From Coniochaeta sp. PMI_546 (taxonomy: Eukaryota; Ascomycota; Sordariomycetes; Coniochaetales; Coniochaetaceae), in NCBI GenBank assembly GCA_021432605.1, contig MU271148.1, positions 751,362 through 815,361 of the forward strand: DNA of 64,000 bases, read 5' to 3'. Shown here piece by piece: positions 48,461 to 59,751 of this stretch. Within the stretch, counting starts at the first letter, position 1; each line of letters opens with the position of its first letter. The notes below the pieces were generated by a model that saw only the letters and a program-made list of their open reading frames with translations, made no database searches and was not told the DNA's origin. The position numbers were made by a program, and so were the translations under genes.

Positions 48461-51400
48461 ATGGCTTTATCTGTAGGTCTCCTTGTCGCGTTGCAATTTG
48501 GGCAGACTGGTGTCCCTGGAAGACGGTGATTGCTAACCTGCGTGGCGCCCCTGGTAGTGGAAGTCTTTCGACTTCTTCGATGTCAACCAAATCAAGCTCG
48601 CTGACGACGAAACACGAGCCATCTTCGAGGGCAACGAGATATCATGCGTCTGTTCCGGATCGAGCAACCTCTTCCTAGGTAGCGACAATGGATACGTGCG
48701 CATCGTCGGCCCGAGCTGGAAGATCGTTCGCAGCTTCCGAGCGCATGAGGTCGGCAGCATAAAGCACATGCGACAGGTTGAAGGAACAAGCGTGCTAGTT
48801 ACAGTCGCCGAGGAGCTAGGTGCTGGCGAGCCAGTCCTGAAGGTCTGGGCCCTCGACAAACCGGAGCCCAAGACTGGCATCCCGACATGCCTCAGCACCA
48901 TCACCATCAACAACGGGAAGAAGCCGTTTCCGATAACTGCGTTCACGGCAACCGAGGATCTATCACAGCTGGCCGTTGGATTTGGCAACGGAACAGTAAC
49001 GCTCATCCGCGGAAACCTGATACAAGACCTGGGAACGAGGCAGCGCATCGTGCACGAGTCCGAGGAGCCCGTGACCGGCGTCGAGTTGAACGTTGACCCT
49101 TCCACGAACCTAACCACACTCTTCATCGCCACAACATCCCGCATATTGAAGCTCCAGGTGTCATCAAAAGGCCACCCACATGCGCCCAAGACTGTCGAGG
49201 ACTCGGGGTGCGGACTGGGCTGCATGACGATCGACAAGAAAACAGGAGATATCGTCGTCGCCCGAGATGACGCCATCTATTATTATACTCTCGACGGCAG
49301 GGGCCCTCCACGAGCTTACGAGTCGCCGAAGAAGTCCATCGAGATATTCCAAGACTATGTAGCACTCGTTTCGGACCCTTCAGCCGCCTCTGCCACGGCC
49401 GAGTCAAGTGCGAACCGGCGGCGATTCGGATCGGTGGCGGCTGACACCATCTTCAACCCATGGACATTTACGCTCTTGGAGACGGACCTGAAGTTGGTCG
49501 CACATTCCGAGTCTATCATCTCTCCAATCATGGCAACCTTCCAAGTCTGGGGCGACCTGTATACTCTTACCCAGGATGGAAAGGTCTACCGTTATCACGA
49601 AAAGCCGCTTCAGCAGAGGCTGGAGATGATCTACCAACGTAATCTTTACACCTTGGCGATCGAAATCGCCCACAAGAGCGGCATGGATGGACAGCAGCGA
49701 AACCTCATCTACCGGAAATATGGTGACTACCTCTATCAGAAAGGTAACTACGACGAGGCAATGACACAGTACATCAAAGCTATCGATAGTACCGAGCCGT
49801 CACAAGTCATCAGGAAGTTCCTCGACACGCAGAGGATACACAACCTCATCGAATACCTGGAAGAATTGCACGAGCACCACAGAGCTACTGCCGATCACAC
49901 GACTCTACTCCTAAACTGCTACGCTAAGCTCAAAGACATTGACAAGCTAGAGAAGTTCATCAAGTCTCCTGGCGACCTCAAGTTCGACCTTGACACTGCG
50001 ATTTCGATGTGCCGCCAGGGTGGCTACTTCGAGCAAGCAGCCTACCTCGCCGAGAAGCACGGTGAGAACGACTTGGTAGTTGATATCCTGATTGAGGACT
50101 CCAAGAAGTACCAGGAGGCTCTGGAGTTTATATGGCGTCTCGAGCCCGAAACGGTGCGTATTCATGCTGCATGAACAAGCTTTGAAATGCTAATTGACCG
50201 TAGGCGTATCCATGCTTGATGAAGTATGCCCGGGTGCTAATCGAGCACTGTCCCAAAGACACAACGCAAATGTTTATCGACTACTACACGAGCAAATATC
50301 GGCCGAAGATACGACTGGCTCCTGTCGTAGACAACACAGCAACCCCCTCGAGCGGAGGTCTAGCTGCTGGAGCCGTCAGTGCGGTCCAGAACATCACCAA
50401 CCTGATTTCCTTACCCTATATGAATGCGACCGTCGTCGGGTCGCCGGCGTCACAGGGTAACATTAAACCCTTAGATGGCGGTGCAACAGTGATTGTGAAC
50501 CCAGAAGATCTTGGCCCGCCGAAATACACGCCTCCCCCTCCTAGGACGGCGTTCTCATCCTTCATAGACCATCCGGACGAGTTCATCGTCTTCCTTGAAG
50601 CGTGTCTGAAGGACAGCAGCCTCTCTGCCTCCGACCGGACCGATCTCTCCACGACGCTTTTCGAGATGTATCTCTTGAAGTCAAACGAGAAGAAAGACCA
50701 GCAGGACCGCGAAGAGTGGGAAAGCAAAGCCAAAGCCCTCATCTCAGGCCGCGGCCAAGACGGAACCGAGTCCAACCGGATACCCATCTCGAGCTCCAAC
50801 GTCCTCCTCCTCTCGCACCTCTCCAACTTCCGCGACGGCACGACCCTCGTCAAGGAACAGTCCGGCCTCCTCTTCGACATCTTCCGCTCCTACACCTCGG
50901 CCAAGGACACCCGCGGCGCCCTCAAAGCCCTCCGCAAGTACGGACCCCAGGAGCCCCAGCTCTACCCCGCGGCCCTGTCCTACCTCACCTCGGACCCGCG
51001 CATCCTCGACGAAGCCGGGCCCGAAGAACTTGCCGCCGTGCTCGGCCGCATCGACGCGGACGGCCTCATGGCGCCCCTCCAGGTCGTGCAGACCCTGGGC
51101 AAGAACGCCGTGGCGACCATGGGCATGCTGAAGCCCTACCTCTCCAAGACGATCGAGCGCGAGCGGCGGGTCATCGCCTCGGACCGGCGGCGCGCCGAGG
51201 CCTGCCGGGCGGAGACGGAGCAGCGCCGCGCCGAGATGGCGGACCTGGGCTCGAAGCCGGCCGTGTTCCAGGCCACGCGGTGCTCGAGCTGCGGCCTGCC
51301 GCTCGAGCTGCCGACGGTGCATTTCTTGTGCAAGCATAGCTTCCACCAGCGGTGCCTCCGGGGCGGCGGCGGCGTGGACGGGAAGGGGGAGGGGGAGTGT

Positions 51401-51571
51401 CCGCAGTGCAAGGCGGACAATGATACCATCCGGGCGCTCAGGAAGGCGCAGGATGAGTATGCGGAGCGGCATGAGTTGTTCAAGGATGATTTGGAGAGGA
51501 GCGAGGACAGGTTTGGGACTGTGGCTGATTGGTTTGGGCGGGGGGTGATGGGTACGCCGGTGGTTGAGTGA
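48461..51571 (+). CDS. VPS11: Vps11/Pep5, core subunit of HOPS and CORVET tethering complexes
   Basis: Vps11 is a class C Vps protein that scaffolds the complexes tethering endosomes and vacuoles before SNARE-mediated fusion. Three exons: 48461-48472 (only four codons, M-A-L-S), 48558-50153 and 50204-51571, about 991 residues, normal for the family. The tiny first exon is supported by GTAGGT, a GCTAAC branch site and a TAG acceptor. It restores the usual M-A-L-x-W-K-x-F-x-F-F-D-V start. Residues about 15-330 form the N-terminal beta-propeller (C-S-G-S-N-N-L-F-L-G-S-D-N-G-Y-V). Residues about 355-570 form the clathrin-repeat solenoid (Y-G-D-Y-L-Y-Q-K-G-N-Y-D-E-A-M). A RING-H2 finger near residue 895 has C-S-S-C, F-L-C-K-H-S-F-H-Q-R-C and C-P-Q-C. 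Its loop is Gly-rich. A long reverse frame at 50744-51748 is a shadow of this GC-rich gene. Confidence 0.96.
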
Positions 51572-51731
51572 GGTCCCGTTGTGAGATTTTGAGTCTATTT
51601 GGCTAGGTCTAAGTAAGGGTATTGTTTTTGTTCGCCAAATGCATGCTCCGTCTAATGTTTCCCGCAAAGCTATTGTTATACATAGTGTGTTGATACAAAA
51701 AATGCTGGGTCCGTTGGCTCTGTGGTCCATT

Positions 51732-53066
51732 TTAGCTTCGGCCAGCACCGAACAAGCTGTTCAGCCACTTGCCCACGCCGCCAGTCTCCAGCTGGATGGG
51801 ACTCGCTTCTTCAAGGGCCTCAGTCCAGTCTTTGATCTCGTGGAGTGTTCGGCCTACAATAGCCTTGCTGACGACCTGGTCTTGGCTAGAATCGTCCAAG
51901 CTCTCGCCGTATTTGAGGCCGGAGAAGTGGGCGTCCTGTATCTGGCCATGTCGGACGGTGAAAGACACCTGCAACTGGTATTCTATCAGTCAATGCATCT
52001 ACGACCGGCCCTTAAACTCTACTTACGTTCTCAGGGAGGTAGCTAGGCAGTTGCGGACGCGGCCTAGGATCCGCATCGGACGGTAGTGTCGAGAAGGTGA
52101 ACTGCGGCGTCTGGCCGTATATCCACTCGGGTGACTGCACTCTATCGTGAGACAGCGAACACAAGCAGCGAAATGGTCTACGCCAGAATAACGTACCTGA
52201 AGCTCATCAAACCCCTTCTGTACGGCCTCAATCTCCACCAATGCATCATCCCCAACAGCAACACTCCCGGCCTGCACATCGCCATACATCTCCTCAAACT
52301 CCTCCACGACAACATCCACAAACTCGTCGTACTCCACACCGACATTCCGCACGGGAGACCGCACGCTCTCGACGCCGCGGGACTTGATATAGGCCTCAGC
52401 CGGACTTCTCAGAAGCGGCGAAATCCGCCCCAGGTTGGGGCTGTTCAACAGACACGTCCCGTGGTGCAGGCTCCTCAGCCTGGTCAGCTTGTAGGCCGAC
52501 CCGGAGACCTTGAAGGTGCCGCCATCCTTCCCCCCGTCGGACGATGAGACGTCCTGCACGATATCGTGCCGCTCATTGACCCGCACCCCCTCCACGCCCA
52601 GCCTCTTGAGCGCCCTCACGACCATCTCCGCATGTCTGTCCCTGTCGAAGACCGCGCTGGGACAGATGACGGACCAGTTCGCGTTGCCGAGATCGTGAAA
52701 GACTGCGCCGCCTCCTGAGCGGCGGCGGACGAGGTTCACGGGGGGGTCATTGTTGTTGGAGAGGCCGGACCGAAGAGCGGAGAGGTTCGTCTCCAGCCAG
52801 GGGTTCTGGTTGCGGCCTATCACGACGCTGGGGGCGTTGCGGTAGAGGAAGAGGAGGGTTGAGTCCGGGTGAGACTTTGTCAGGAGGTGGTGCTCTATGC
52901 TCAGGTTTAGGTAGGGGTTGAGGGACGTGGAGTGGTATATTTGGACGGGGTTTGTTGGTGAGGAGGTGTAAGAGGTGAAGGGACGGGATAGGAGAGGTGA
53001 GAAGGGCAGGTTTATGCGGGTCAGTGGTTTTGTGAGTGTTATTGATGCATGGCGGAGAGGAGACAT
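51732..53066 (-). CDS. Mitochondrial lipoate-protein ligase/transferase, Lip3/LplA type
   Basis: Enzymes of this family attach lipoyl groups to E2 subunits of pyruvate and 2-oxoglutarate dehydrogenases and to glycine cleavage H protein. I read exon 1 as 52197-53066, exon 2 as 52027-52134 and exon 3 as 51732-51974, about 406 residues. The N-terminus is Arg/Ser/Thr-rich and low in acids, fitting a mitochondrial presequence. Family motifs are visible: V-V-I-G-R-N-Q-N-P-W near residue 82, R-R-R-S-G-G-G-A-V-F-H-D near 113, and K-V-S-G-S-A-Y-K-L near 187. Exon 2 contributes P-E-W-I-Y-G-Q-T-P-Q-F-T, typical of the end of the catalytic domain. The exon 3 acceptor is uncertain by a few codons (CCAG at 51975-51978, or the AG six bases further on). 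The gene converges on VPS11 with only 160 bases between the stops. Confidence 0.9.
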
Positions 53067-53467
53067 GGAAGGGGATCCTGCTTGGATGAGGAGTGGGCAG
53101 GGGTGCTAAGTGTTGTGAAACTTTGGTAAGTTGAGGTGAGAGAAGAACGCAATAAGAGCTTTCTTGATATCACTGTGTTCTACTGTGGTCCAGTAGCTTG
53201 TACTATATCGAGCTTGACAGATGAAAAGGCATCTAGCATCATTGGTTTCTAAAAGTGGGGCAACACTCGGTTTGAAGATAAAGGGTCCGTGCTCCAGACA
53301 GAAGACCCCTGCATCAGTGAAGACGTACAACCTTGACCGCCCCTCCAGTGACGAATTGAGCATGGCAGAATTTTAACCCTCCCGATATTGGACGACATTT
53401 CCCACAAAGAAGCCGTCGTGGAATATGGCATTGCGACAGCCCGCTAATACCCGTCGGATTTCTTCAG
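53067..53467. other. Intergenic stretch leading into the chorismate synthase relic
   Basis: No intact gene is present. The last 35 bases (GCTAAT then TTCTTCAG at 53467) look like the 3' end of an intron, placed just where chorismate synthase genes of filamentous fungi are commonly interrupted. An upstream relic of exon 1 may lie near 53395-53425, but it is too short to be sure. Confidence 0.4.
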
Positions 53468-54193
53468 TTATGGCAAGTCGCACTGCCGCTCAGTCGGCTA
53501 CATTGTCGACGGATGTCCCCCGGGCTTGGACTTGACCGAGGCGGATAATCAACCACAGATGACCCGTGGGCGGCCCGGCTAGAGCGCCATCACCACCCCG
53601 CGAAACGAGAAGGACCGAGACATGATACAGTCCGGCACCGAGATTGGTGTGACGTAGGGCACACCAATTGACATGCTCGTCATGAACGAGGACCAGCGGC
53701 CCAAAAGACGACAGCAACTCGACCATTGACAAGTACCCCGGACCCAGCCACGCTGACTGGACCTACCTCGAGAAGTACGGCGGCAAGGCCAGTAGTGGAG
53801 GCGACAGAAGCAGCGCGCGAGAGAACAATCGGACGAGTTGCCGCCGGTGCTATCGCCGAAAAGTACCTCGAGCTCGCCTACGGTGTCAAGATAACAGACT
53901 TCGGCACCTCCGCTGGAAACCTGCACATGTCCCCTCCCACTGCCAAACACCGCCACTATTGGTGTCGCCCAGAAGACGGCCACGTACGACGGTGATGCGG
54001 AGAGCGAGCTGGCGGCCAAGTGTAGGCATGATCCCTGCGCCGTGCCATAGTGGAGGCGATGGTAGCACTGGCGAGTATGGACACGGTGCTGGCGCAGCAG
54101 GCCCGGCATATGGCGAAGAGCATGTTGCCGCCTCTCAAGCAGACTATCAACAGTGTGAAGCCGGTCGGTAACAGGGTTTCGGAAGGGTCTTGA
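53468..54193 (+). pseudogene. Broken, internally deleted chorismate synthase (ARO2) copy
   Basis: Chorismate synthase is the last enzyme of the shikimate pathway. The plus strand reads [19 protein letters not shown] from 53469, then [12 protein letters not shown]. It goes on with I-T-T-P-R-N-E-K-D-R, T-I-D-K-Y-P and A-A-G-A-I-A-E-K-Y-L, all in the order of the N-terminal third of the enzyme. It then jumps within about 30 codons to the C-terminal signature: A-T-Y-D-G, R-H-D-P-C, V-E-A-M-V-A-L and L-A-Q-Q-A-R-H. Roughly 150 central codons are missing. At least two in-frame stops (near 53578 and 53653) and several frame changes (near 53707, 53817 and 53950, and in the tail) occur, so no enzyme can be made. 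The intron-like acceptor just before it indicates duplication of genomic DNA rather than of a processed mRNA. An intact ARO2 should exist elsewhere in the genome. Confidence 0.85.
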
Positions 54194-54195
54194 CC

Positions 54196-54224
54196 TTTTT
54201 TTTTTTTTTCTTTTTTTTTTTTTG
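54196..54224 (+). repeat. Poly-T tract with one C interruption
   Basis: A run of about 28 T with a single internal C lies just beyond the 3' end of the chorismate synthase relic. It has the wrong polarity for a poly(A) tail of that plus-strand relic. Confidence 0.8.
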
Positions 54225-54387
54225 GCTGGTTAAATTTGAGTTGGGTATCGTATAGATTGTGCTTAAAAGTACCTAGACGCCGTGATGAATGACCTTCATT
54301 CAACTCGCCTGTGCTGCCAAAACGCTTGCAATGACCAGCAATTTTTCGCTGTGAACCAAACCCATGAGTCTTGCTCCCCCCGAAATA

Positions 54388-54870
54388 CTATGGTGATCGT
54401 TCTTCTCCGTCATCTTCATGCGGCTGCAGTCCTTCAGCTGCCTCAGAAGGTAAGATGCGCGGAAACCAGCCAAAGTCCTTGAAATCCACCGTCAGCTCCC
54501 CGAGCGCGCTCCTACTCACTGTGACTCCCTCTGCCTCAAGAGCAGCCGCCTGGTTCTGCGAACCGGACGGTTGAGACCGCGGCGAGATGACGCCCTTTGA
54601 GTTTATCACGCGCTGCCAAGGCACGTTGTCATGGTTGAAGCGCGATTCTGGGTCCTCGGGCAGATGTTTTAGACAGACGCCTACCTGGCGTGGCCGCTGG
54701 GCTGTTCCACACAGTCGGTAAGTAGACAGATGTAACGACACCGGGTGCTACGTACGGGTGCCGACCAGCTTGGCGATGTGGCCGTAGCTCGTCACCTTGC
54801 CATACGGTATCTCCTGCACGGCGCTGTAGACGGCGTGGAAGAAGGCAGCGGCTTCGTCTGATCGCGGCAT
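54388..54870 (-). CDS. ATL1: Alkyltransferase-like protein (ATL), O6-alkylguanine recognition
   Basis: ATL proteins bind O6-alkylguanine in DNA, flip the base and pass the lesion to nucleotide excision repair; they lack the Cys of true methyltransferases. Two exons, 54756-54870 and 54388-54701, give about 142 residues, a little longer than S. pombe Atl1. The start reads M-P-R-S-D-E-A-A-A-F-F. Then come I-P-Y-G-K-V-T-S-Y-G-H-I-A-K-L-V-G and, after splicing, R-P-R-Q-V-G. The site read P-C-H-R-V in methyltransferases is P-W-Q-R-V here: Trp replaces the acceptor Cys, as in the ATL family, and Gln sits at the following His position. G-V-I-S-P-R follows. The C-terminal tail is acidic (H-E-D-D-G-E-E-R-S). 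The gene symbol follows the S. pombe name. Confidence 0.9.
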
Positions 54871-56479
54871 ATTAGTATCTCTTGTTATCAAGAGCTGGTC
54901 AGATTGTCGCAATATCCTCGGACTTTAGGAAAGCTGCTCCAGGTCAACTTCCAAGTATGATGTGCCGTCAAGTTTGAAAGGCGATGAAGTGACAAGTACA
55001 TGTAAATTGCCTTATGTAAGCTGTGAAGTAAGCCGCCACGAAACTTTCCTTGTATGCAAGACAAAGAACAAACCAGATGAAGAACTTATCGGTCCGTGCC
55101 GTGAGCCCGCCGAACAATGCAGAGGTGAACAAGGAATTGTACAGTTCCACAGATACCACCATCTCCTATGTCTACCTTATACTTGCAGTTGATGTCTTGG
55201 AATCATACAAGTCCTTCGGCCATTTTCAGAGCGTGCCTTGCATTGCGTGGAGCGACGACTAGACTCTACTAGATGTGGAGATTTTTCTTGGAGCACGCAT
55301 AAATGATAACTAAGCACCAAGGTGCGGTGGGAATACTGGAGAGATCTCGTTCTTCAAACAGAGGCCACTTCGGCCCCGATGTTTAGCGACAAGCTTATAC
55401 CATAGTATGCTTGGATGTTACACGTGCAAAGTCCTGGTAGCACATGTTTCCGAGCTCTGGAGCGCGGCGCCGGCGGCTTCTCCGACCTTCCCGGTAGATG
55501 GTACCTTGGGCAAGCCAGCCTTACGAGGTCACGCCAGAAGACGTAAAAAAGGCGTGGTTGGTTAATCAACTTCAGAGCACTTCGTGTCAAGACGTACGTA
55601 TAGGGACAGACAGGTTCTAGGAGTGCGAACATGTTCAGAAGTCTTCATTGATCCGTCGTGCTTTTCCGCTGCATCAGGTTCATTGGACGTCAGCTAGAGA
55701 GCCAGACACAGTAGGGATAACAACATTGTCAACATTCTGTCAGCATGATCTGCTCACGTATTCTTTCTACGCCAAGCAACGAACATGCTGCGCATCCTGC
55801 TTTATGCCAAACAACTTTCCTGCACGCGCAATCAAGGGAGGTTGGATTGACAATGAATTGCGCAGTCACGATGACGTCGTTCTCTTGTGGGGTTAAAGAA
55901 CTGCATGCAACTCTACCTATCTACACGTACTGTGGTAGCGTACTCTGCGCCGCGGACTAAAAGATCCGCCCACTGCTACAGTACCCTACCAGAAGCAAGC
56001 TGCTGCTCGCACTAACAGGGACGCTAGCGTCGCTCACCTCGTCTTGTTACCAGCCTCCGACTTCCTGGCTTTCCAGGCTTTCCAGACACGAGTGCCTCCC
56101 CGTCGCCGACGAATCAGCGGCCCAAACCGAGGCAGAGACACTCAGGCACACTCTCACCATGAGGGGAGCCGTGGGCGATCAACCGATGTCCGGCGTCGAA
56201 TCCAATGTGCAGCTTACCCACCATCATGTACAATGGCGTCACTGGACCTCACATGTCCTAGTCTCCCCAGCCGCCTCGTCCTCGAATTTTCTGTAGTCAG
56301 GGGTGCGATGAGGCCGAATATAACTCGCGGTATGTCTCCCATACCGGGACCATGTCGCATATCGACGTACTGGCCACACGAAACAGCAGAACCATATCGC
56401 ATCCCGTCTCTCCTTTGACAGAGAAAGCTCCTCGATCCTTTCTCTCTTCCAGAAAGACAGACAACAGCCACAACCAGTG
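54871..56479. other. Gene-free stretch
   Basis: No gene is supported here. A frame at 56044-56418 overlaps the probable leader of the next gene and shows no domain. No RNA gene is seen. Confidence 0.45.
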
Positions 56480-57046
56480 ATGGCGCCTGTAGCAGAACTG
56501 CTCTCATCGGCCGGCCAAATCGCAGAGCGCGCCGTCCTCGAGCCAACCAAGACACTCATCACAGATGCCATCTTCAGGCGACAACAGACAACATCAGGGC
56601 CAGTGGCGACCGTGACCGTAATACAAACACAACCGGCCAGCAGTAGCGGCAGCGGCGACAGTCAAGACAAGAACAATGCCCAGACGCTGAGCGGCGGCGC
56701 CATCGCCGGCATCGTCATCGGATCAATAGTCGGCCTTCTGCTCCTCATTTGGATCTTCCGCTCATGCAGTAACATGGGCGCACCGCCAGTCAAGGGCGAG
56801 AACCCGTCTGGTCGGGCTTGGTACGACGGCGTCGAGGCCGAGCCGTATCCTCGCCGCTCGCATTCGAGACATTCGGGACACCGTTCGCGCTCGAGACGCC
56901 GTTCGTCGCACGAGGTGCGCGAGTACACCACCGCTGTGCCGGTCGTTGCGCAGCCGCAACCGACATATGTCTATGAGACGGATACTCGGAAGTCGAGGAG
57001 GGGACGCAGCAGGGACCACCGCAGCCGCAGCGCAAGCAGGTATTAG
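56480..57046 (+). CDS. Small single-pass membrane protein with Arg/Ser-rich tail
   Basis: A single exon of 188 codons starts at the ATG at 56480. I see no cleavable signal peptide. Residues about 40-70 are Ser/Thr/Gly/Gln-rich. A clear membrane helix spans residues 72-93 (G-G-A-I-A-G-I-V-I-G-S-I-V-G-L-L-L-L-I). The cytosolic half has a basic, Arg/Ser/His-rich region (residues about 125-145), a Tyr/Pro segment and a final R-S-R-S-A-S-R-Y. This layout is common in small fungal plasma-membrane or cell-wall-sensor-like proteins, but I recognise no named family. The extracellular part is too short to be a standard Wsc or Mid2 sensor. The function is unknown. Confidence 0.72.
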   Translation: MAPVAELLSSAGQIAERAVLEPTKTLITDAIFRRQQTTSGPVATVTVIQTQPASSSGSGDSQDKNNAQTLSGGAIAGIVIGSIVGLLLLIWIFRSCSNMGAPPVKGENPSGRAWYDGVEAEPYPRRSHSRHSGHRSRSRRRSSHEVREYTTAVPVVAQPQPTYVYETDTRKSRRGRSRDHRSRSASRY

Positions 57047-57969
57047 GCATGGACGGGACGAGGTGATGGTGTACGAGTTACTCGGCGGAAGAAAGGATGA
57101 GCGGGTGTGTTGATACGGAACAAAGCACCGGGCTCGCCGGCGCTTTTGTGTCTTGGAGGATTTGATCCAGGTCTTTATCGTCATTGACGGCTGGCGGAAA
57201 CGCCGATCTCCTTCAGCATATATCCAGCACGGAGACTTTGGATATTGCACGTGAACAGCGGGTGCAAGATGCACAAGATGTTGAGTAATGAGGCTCTACG
57301 GCAGCCATGAGGACATGATGATGATCGCATCCAATGATATACAGAGACAGTGCTATATCTCAGCGACTTATGTATGTATACATTACTATATATGTTTATC
57401 ATCAACATTATACCGCAATATGCATCGTTTCTCGCCTTCGCATTCACCGCTTTTAGTCCGTATAATAGTCGATAGCACGAATAGAGAGCAAATATAGGCG
57501 GCATGGAATAGCGCTTGGCTCAAGGATGTGAAGGATGTTTGGGATATGTCAGCGGTAGGATTCGAATATGCACGGTGCTTTCCAACCACGACCTATCAGA
57601 GGCCGCAACACTGGATGTCGAGGTTCCCATCATATCCGAGTGCCATGGACAGGACCATCCGTGACTCTAGAACAATATTGATTCGAGGGTAGGAGTAACC
57701 CTGTAGGAATCCAATTGCTACCGAAGGTGCGAGAAATGCTGGCCGAAAAGTAACGCCCGGGTGTTTATTACGGTCCAAGCTTGCGAGCCTGCCGACGAAT
57801 TTGCTGCCTGGTGGTGATTCCCATTCGCTAATTAAAGTCTCCAGATTCAATCCCAACCAGCTGTGTTGATGATTTCCTCTCGAAGAACGGCGATGCGGGC
57901 AGGAGAACTCAGTGCAGAGCGTACGCGTTGGATAGACGAAGGCTCTACTCGGTTCTGTCATCTTCAACC
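57047..57969. other. Intergenic stretch
   Basis: Nothing recognisable is present. It holds the 3' flank of the membrane-protein gene and the promoter of the Clr5-domain gene. Confidence 0.45.
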
Positions 57970-59751
57970 ATGAGGCCAGACCTGGGATATGGCGTCCATG
58001 ATGATGCCACAGTGTCTCACGAGCCTCGCTGGGCCACCAGCGAAGACTGGGACAAATACCGCGATGAAATTACATCCTTATACAAGAGTGGCAACAAGAC
58101 ACTCAAGGAGGTTGCTCACCATATGGAAACACATCATCATTTTCATGCCACGTCAGTTATCCTCAAATGCCCGACAACTAATCCATTGCTCCAGATTCCT
58201 GACAAAATACCGGCAGACAACGGATGTACAAAAGGCGTCTGAGCCAGTGGAATGTCCAGAAAAACGTGAAAGTGAATGAGGTTCTCGCAGTACTACGGAG
58301 CAAGGACTACACACCCGGAGATCCCAGTCGGCCCGAAGTTGTCAACGTCAACGGCCGCAACGTTCCCGTCAACAGGGTCGAGCAGTACCTCGAAAGACGG
58401 CGGCGACAATTGCAAGCCCTCCGCAAGAAAGGGGCGCTGGATACCCATGGACAGGTATATGCACCGCCTCAGCTGCCCTTCAGCGCACCCGATCACCTTC
58501 AAGTGCCGGAAGAGATGGGCCGCTTGATACAGCAGTACATCGACGGATCATTTGGAGCTGGCGCATGGATTTCGGGTAGGAATAGAGATGAGCTGAGGAG
58601 TAGCAAATCAAACGGCAACGTCGTCCATCTGTTCAGTAACCTCTTCGACGCCTGCTCGCTGCTGAGGCAGAACGAGATCCAGGCCGGGTTCCAGAAGATG
58701 AACCAGTCCCTCGACTTTATGAGCCGCGCCTTGAGCGAAGAAGACCCGCGCTTCCTTGTGTCGACTTTTCGTGTCCTGGCTCTATGTCACTGGTACAACC
58801 TCCCGGACATCTACAGGATCCTCTTGACACATCTCAAGAGGCTGAGCAGCATCGTCCTCGGCAGCGGTCATCCTACGTCTCGCATATTTACCCTGCTCAG
58901 CTCTATGCGACCCTCTGATCGCGATCTGGGTGTGAAGATAGCTGCCGAGTTGCTATGTCGCCACTTGCAGAAGTATGTGATGCAGACCAGCAATTCGGGA
59001 GCGTACCTGAACTTAGTCGTGAGCTACGTCGACACCCTCGAGAGCCTCGGCCTATACGACGAATCGGTAGAGGGTATCGTCGAGGCCATGAAGTATCCAG
59101 ATCCCCGATTTACATGGTCTGCCGAGACGCTCGGGCTGTATTTCCAATTCATCCTTCGGCCGTCAGATAGAAGTCCTCGACGATCCCCTCCGCCTGGAGG
59201 AAGCCCCGTCTGCCCGCCACCGAATTTCCTCGACGTCGGCAGAAGCTTGGGCCTCCTTAGTCCGTCCATATCAGTGGACGGGCCGAACAGCGCGGCCATC
59301 GAGATCATGCGATACTGCTATATTCTCCGAGCCAAAGCCCTGAGAGAAGGGCGTGCAACAGCCATGACCAAGGGCGGCGCGAGCATGTGGCCGAGCCTAG
59401 TGACCTGCCCAGACGAAGAACGCATCCGGATTCTCAAGGACCTCCTGGCCGTCCGAGAGGCCGATAGGCCGCCACAAGATGGCGCGTCACCCAACGAACC
59501 CTACAAATGGGGATGGTATCCCGTCATCCACGAAGCACAGAAGGGCGAGTCAGAACCCCCGGGGTACTGTGAGCGGACATGGTTGATCTTTGGTTTGCAT
59601 CGTCCAGGCCACTGACTGTGTCTTTCAATCAGACCAAAGCATCACGCGTCCTGCGGGAACTGAGAACTGGCTCCAAGATTCGCCAGCTCGAACGACTGCA
59701 GTCATCACATTACCTATGATAGTCAAGCATCCGGGCCGAAGAAGGTCCTAG
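57970..59751 (+). CDS. Clr5-domain protein, about 550 residues
   Basis: The Clr5 domain is a fungal N-terminal module named after S. pombe Clr5. Here it covers residues about 18-80: W-D-K-Y-R-D-E-I-T-S-L-Y, T-L-K-E-V-A-H-H-M, F-H-A-T and, after splicing, M-Y-K-R-R-L-S-Q-W-N. Exon 1 is 57970-58151 and exon 2 starts at 58217, after a GTCAGT...CTGAC...CAG intron. The remainder is mostly helical, with no catalytic motif. The 3' end has two readings. Without further splicing the stop ends at 59615. With an intron from GTGAGC at 59569 to TCAG at 59632 (CTGAC branch present), a last exon 59633-59751 adds 39 codons and overlaps the convergent neighbour by 29 bases. I prefer the spliced form moderately. 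A DNA- or chromatin-linked role is suggested only by the domain name. Confidence 0.8.

Noticed and set aside
50744-51748. 334-codon minus-strand frame
   Set aside because: It lies opposite the GC-rich coding part of VPS11 and has the Arg/Pro/Ala bias of a reverse-frame shadow.
53579-54109. 176-codon minus-strand frame over the chorismate synthase relic
   Set aside because: The plus strand shows clear chorismate synthase homology here, so the reverse frame is accidental.
54196-54224. Poly-T tract as the tail of a retroposed chorismate synthase copy
   Set aside because: The relic is on the plus strand, so a tail would be poly-A. An intron-like acceptor also precedes the relic, arguing against a processed copy.
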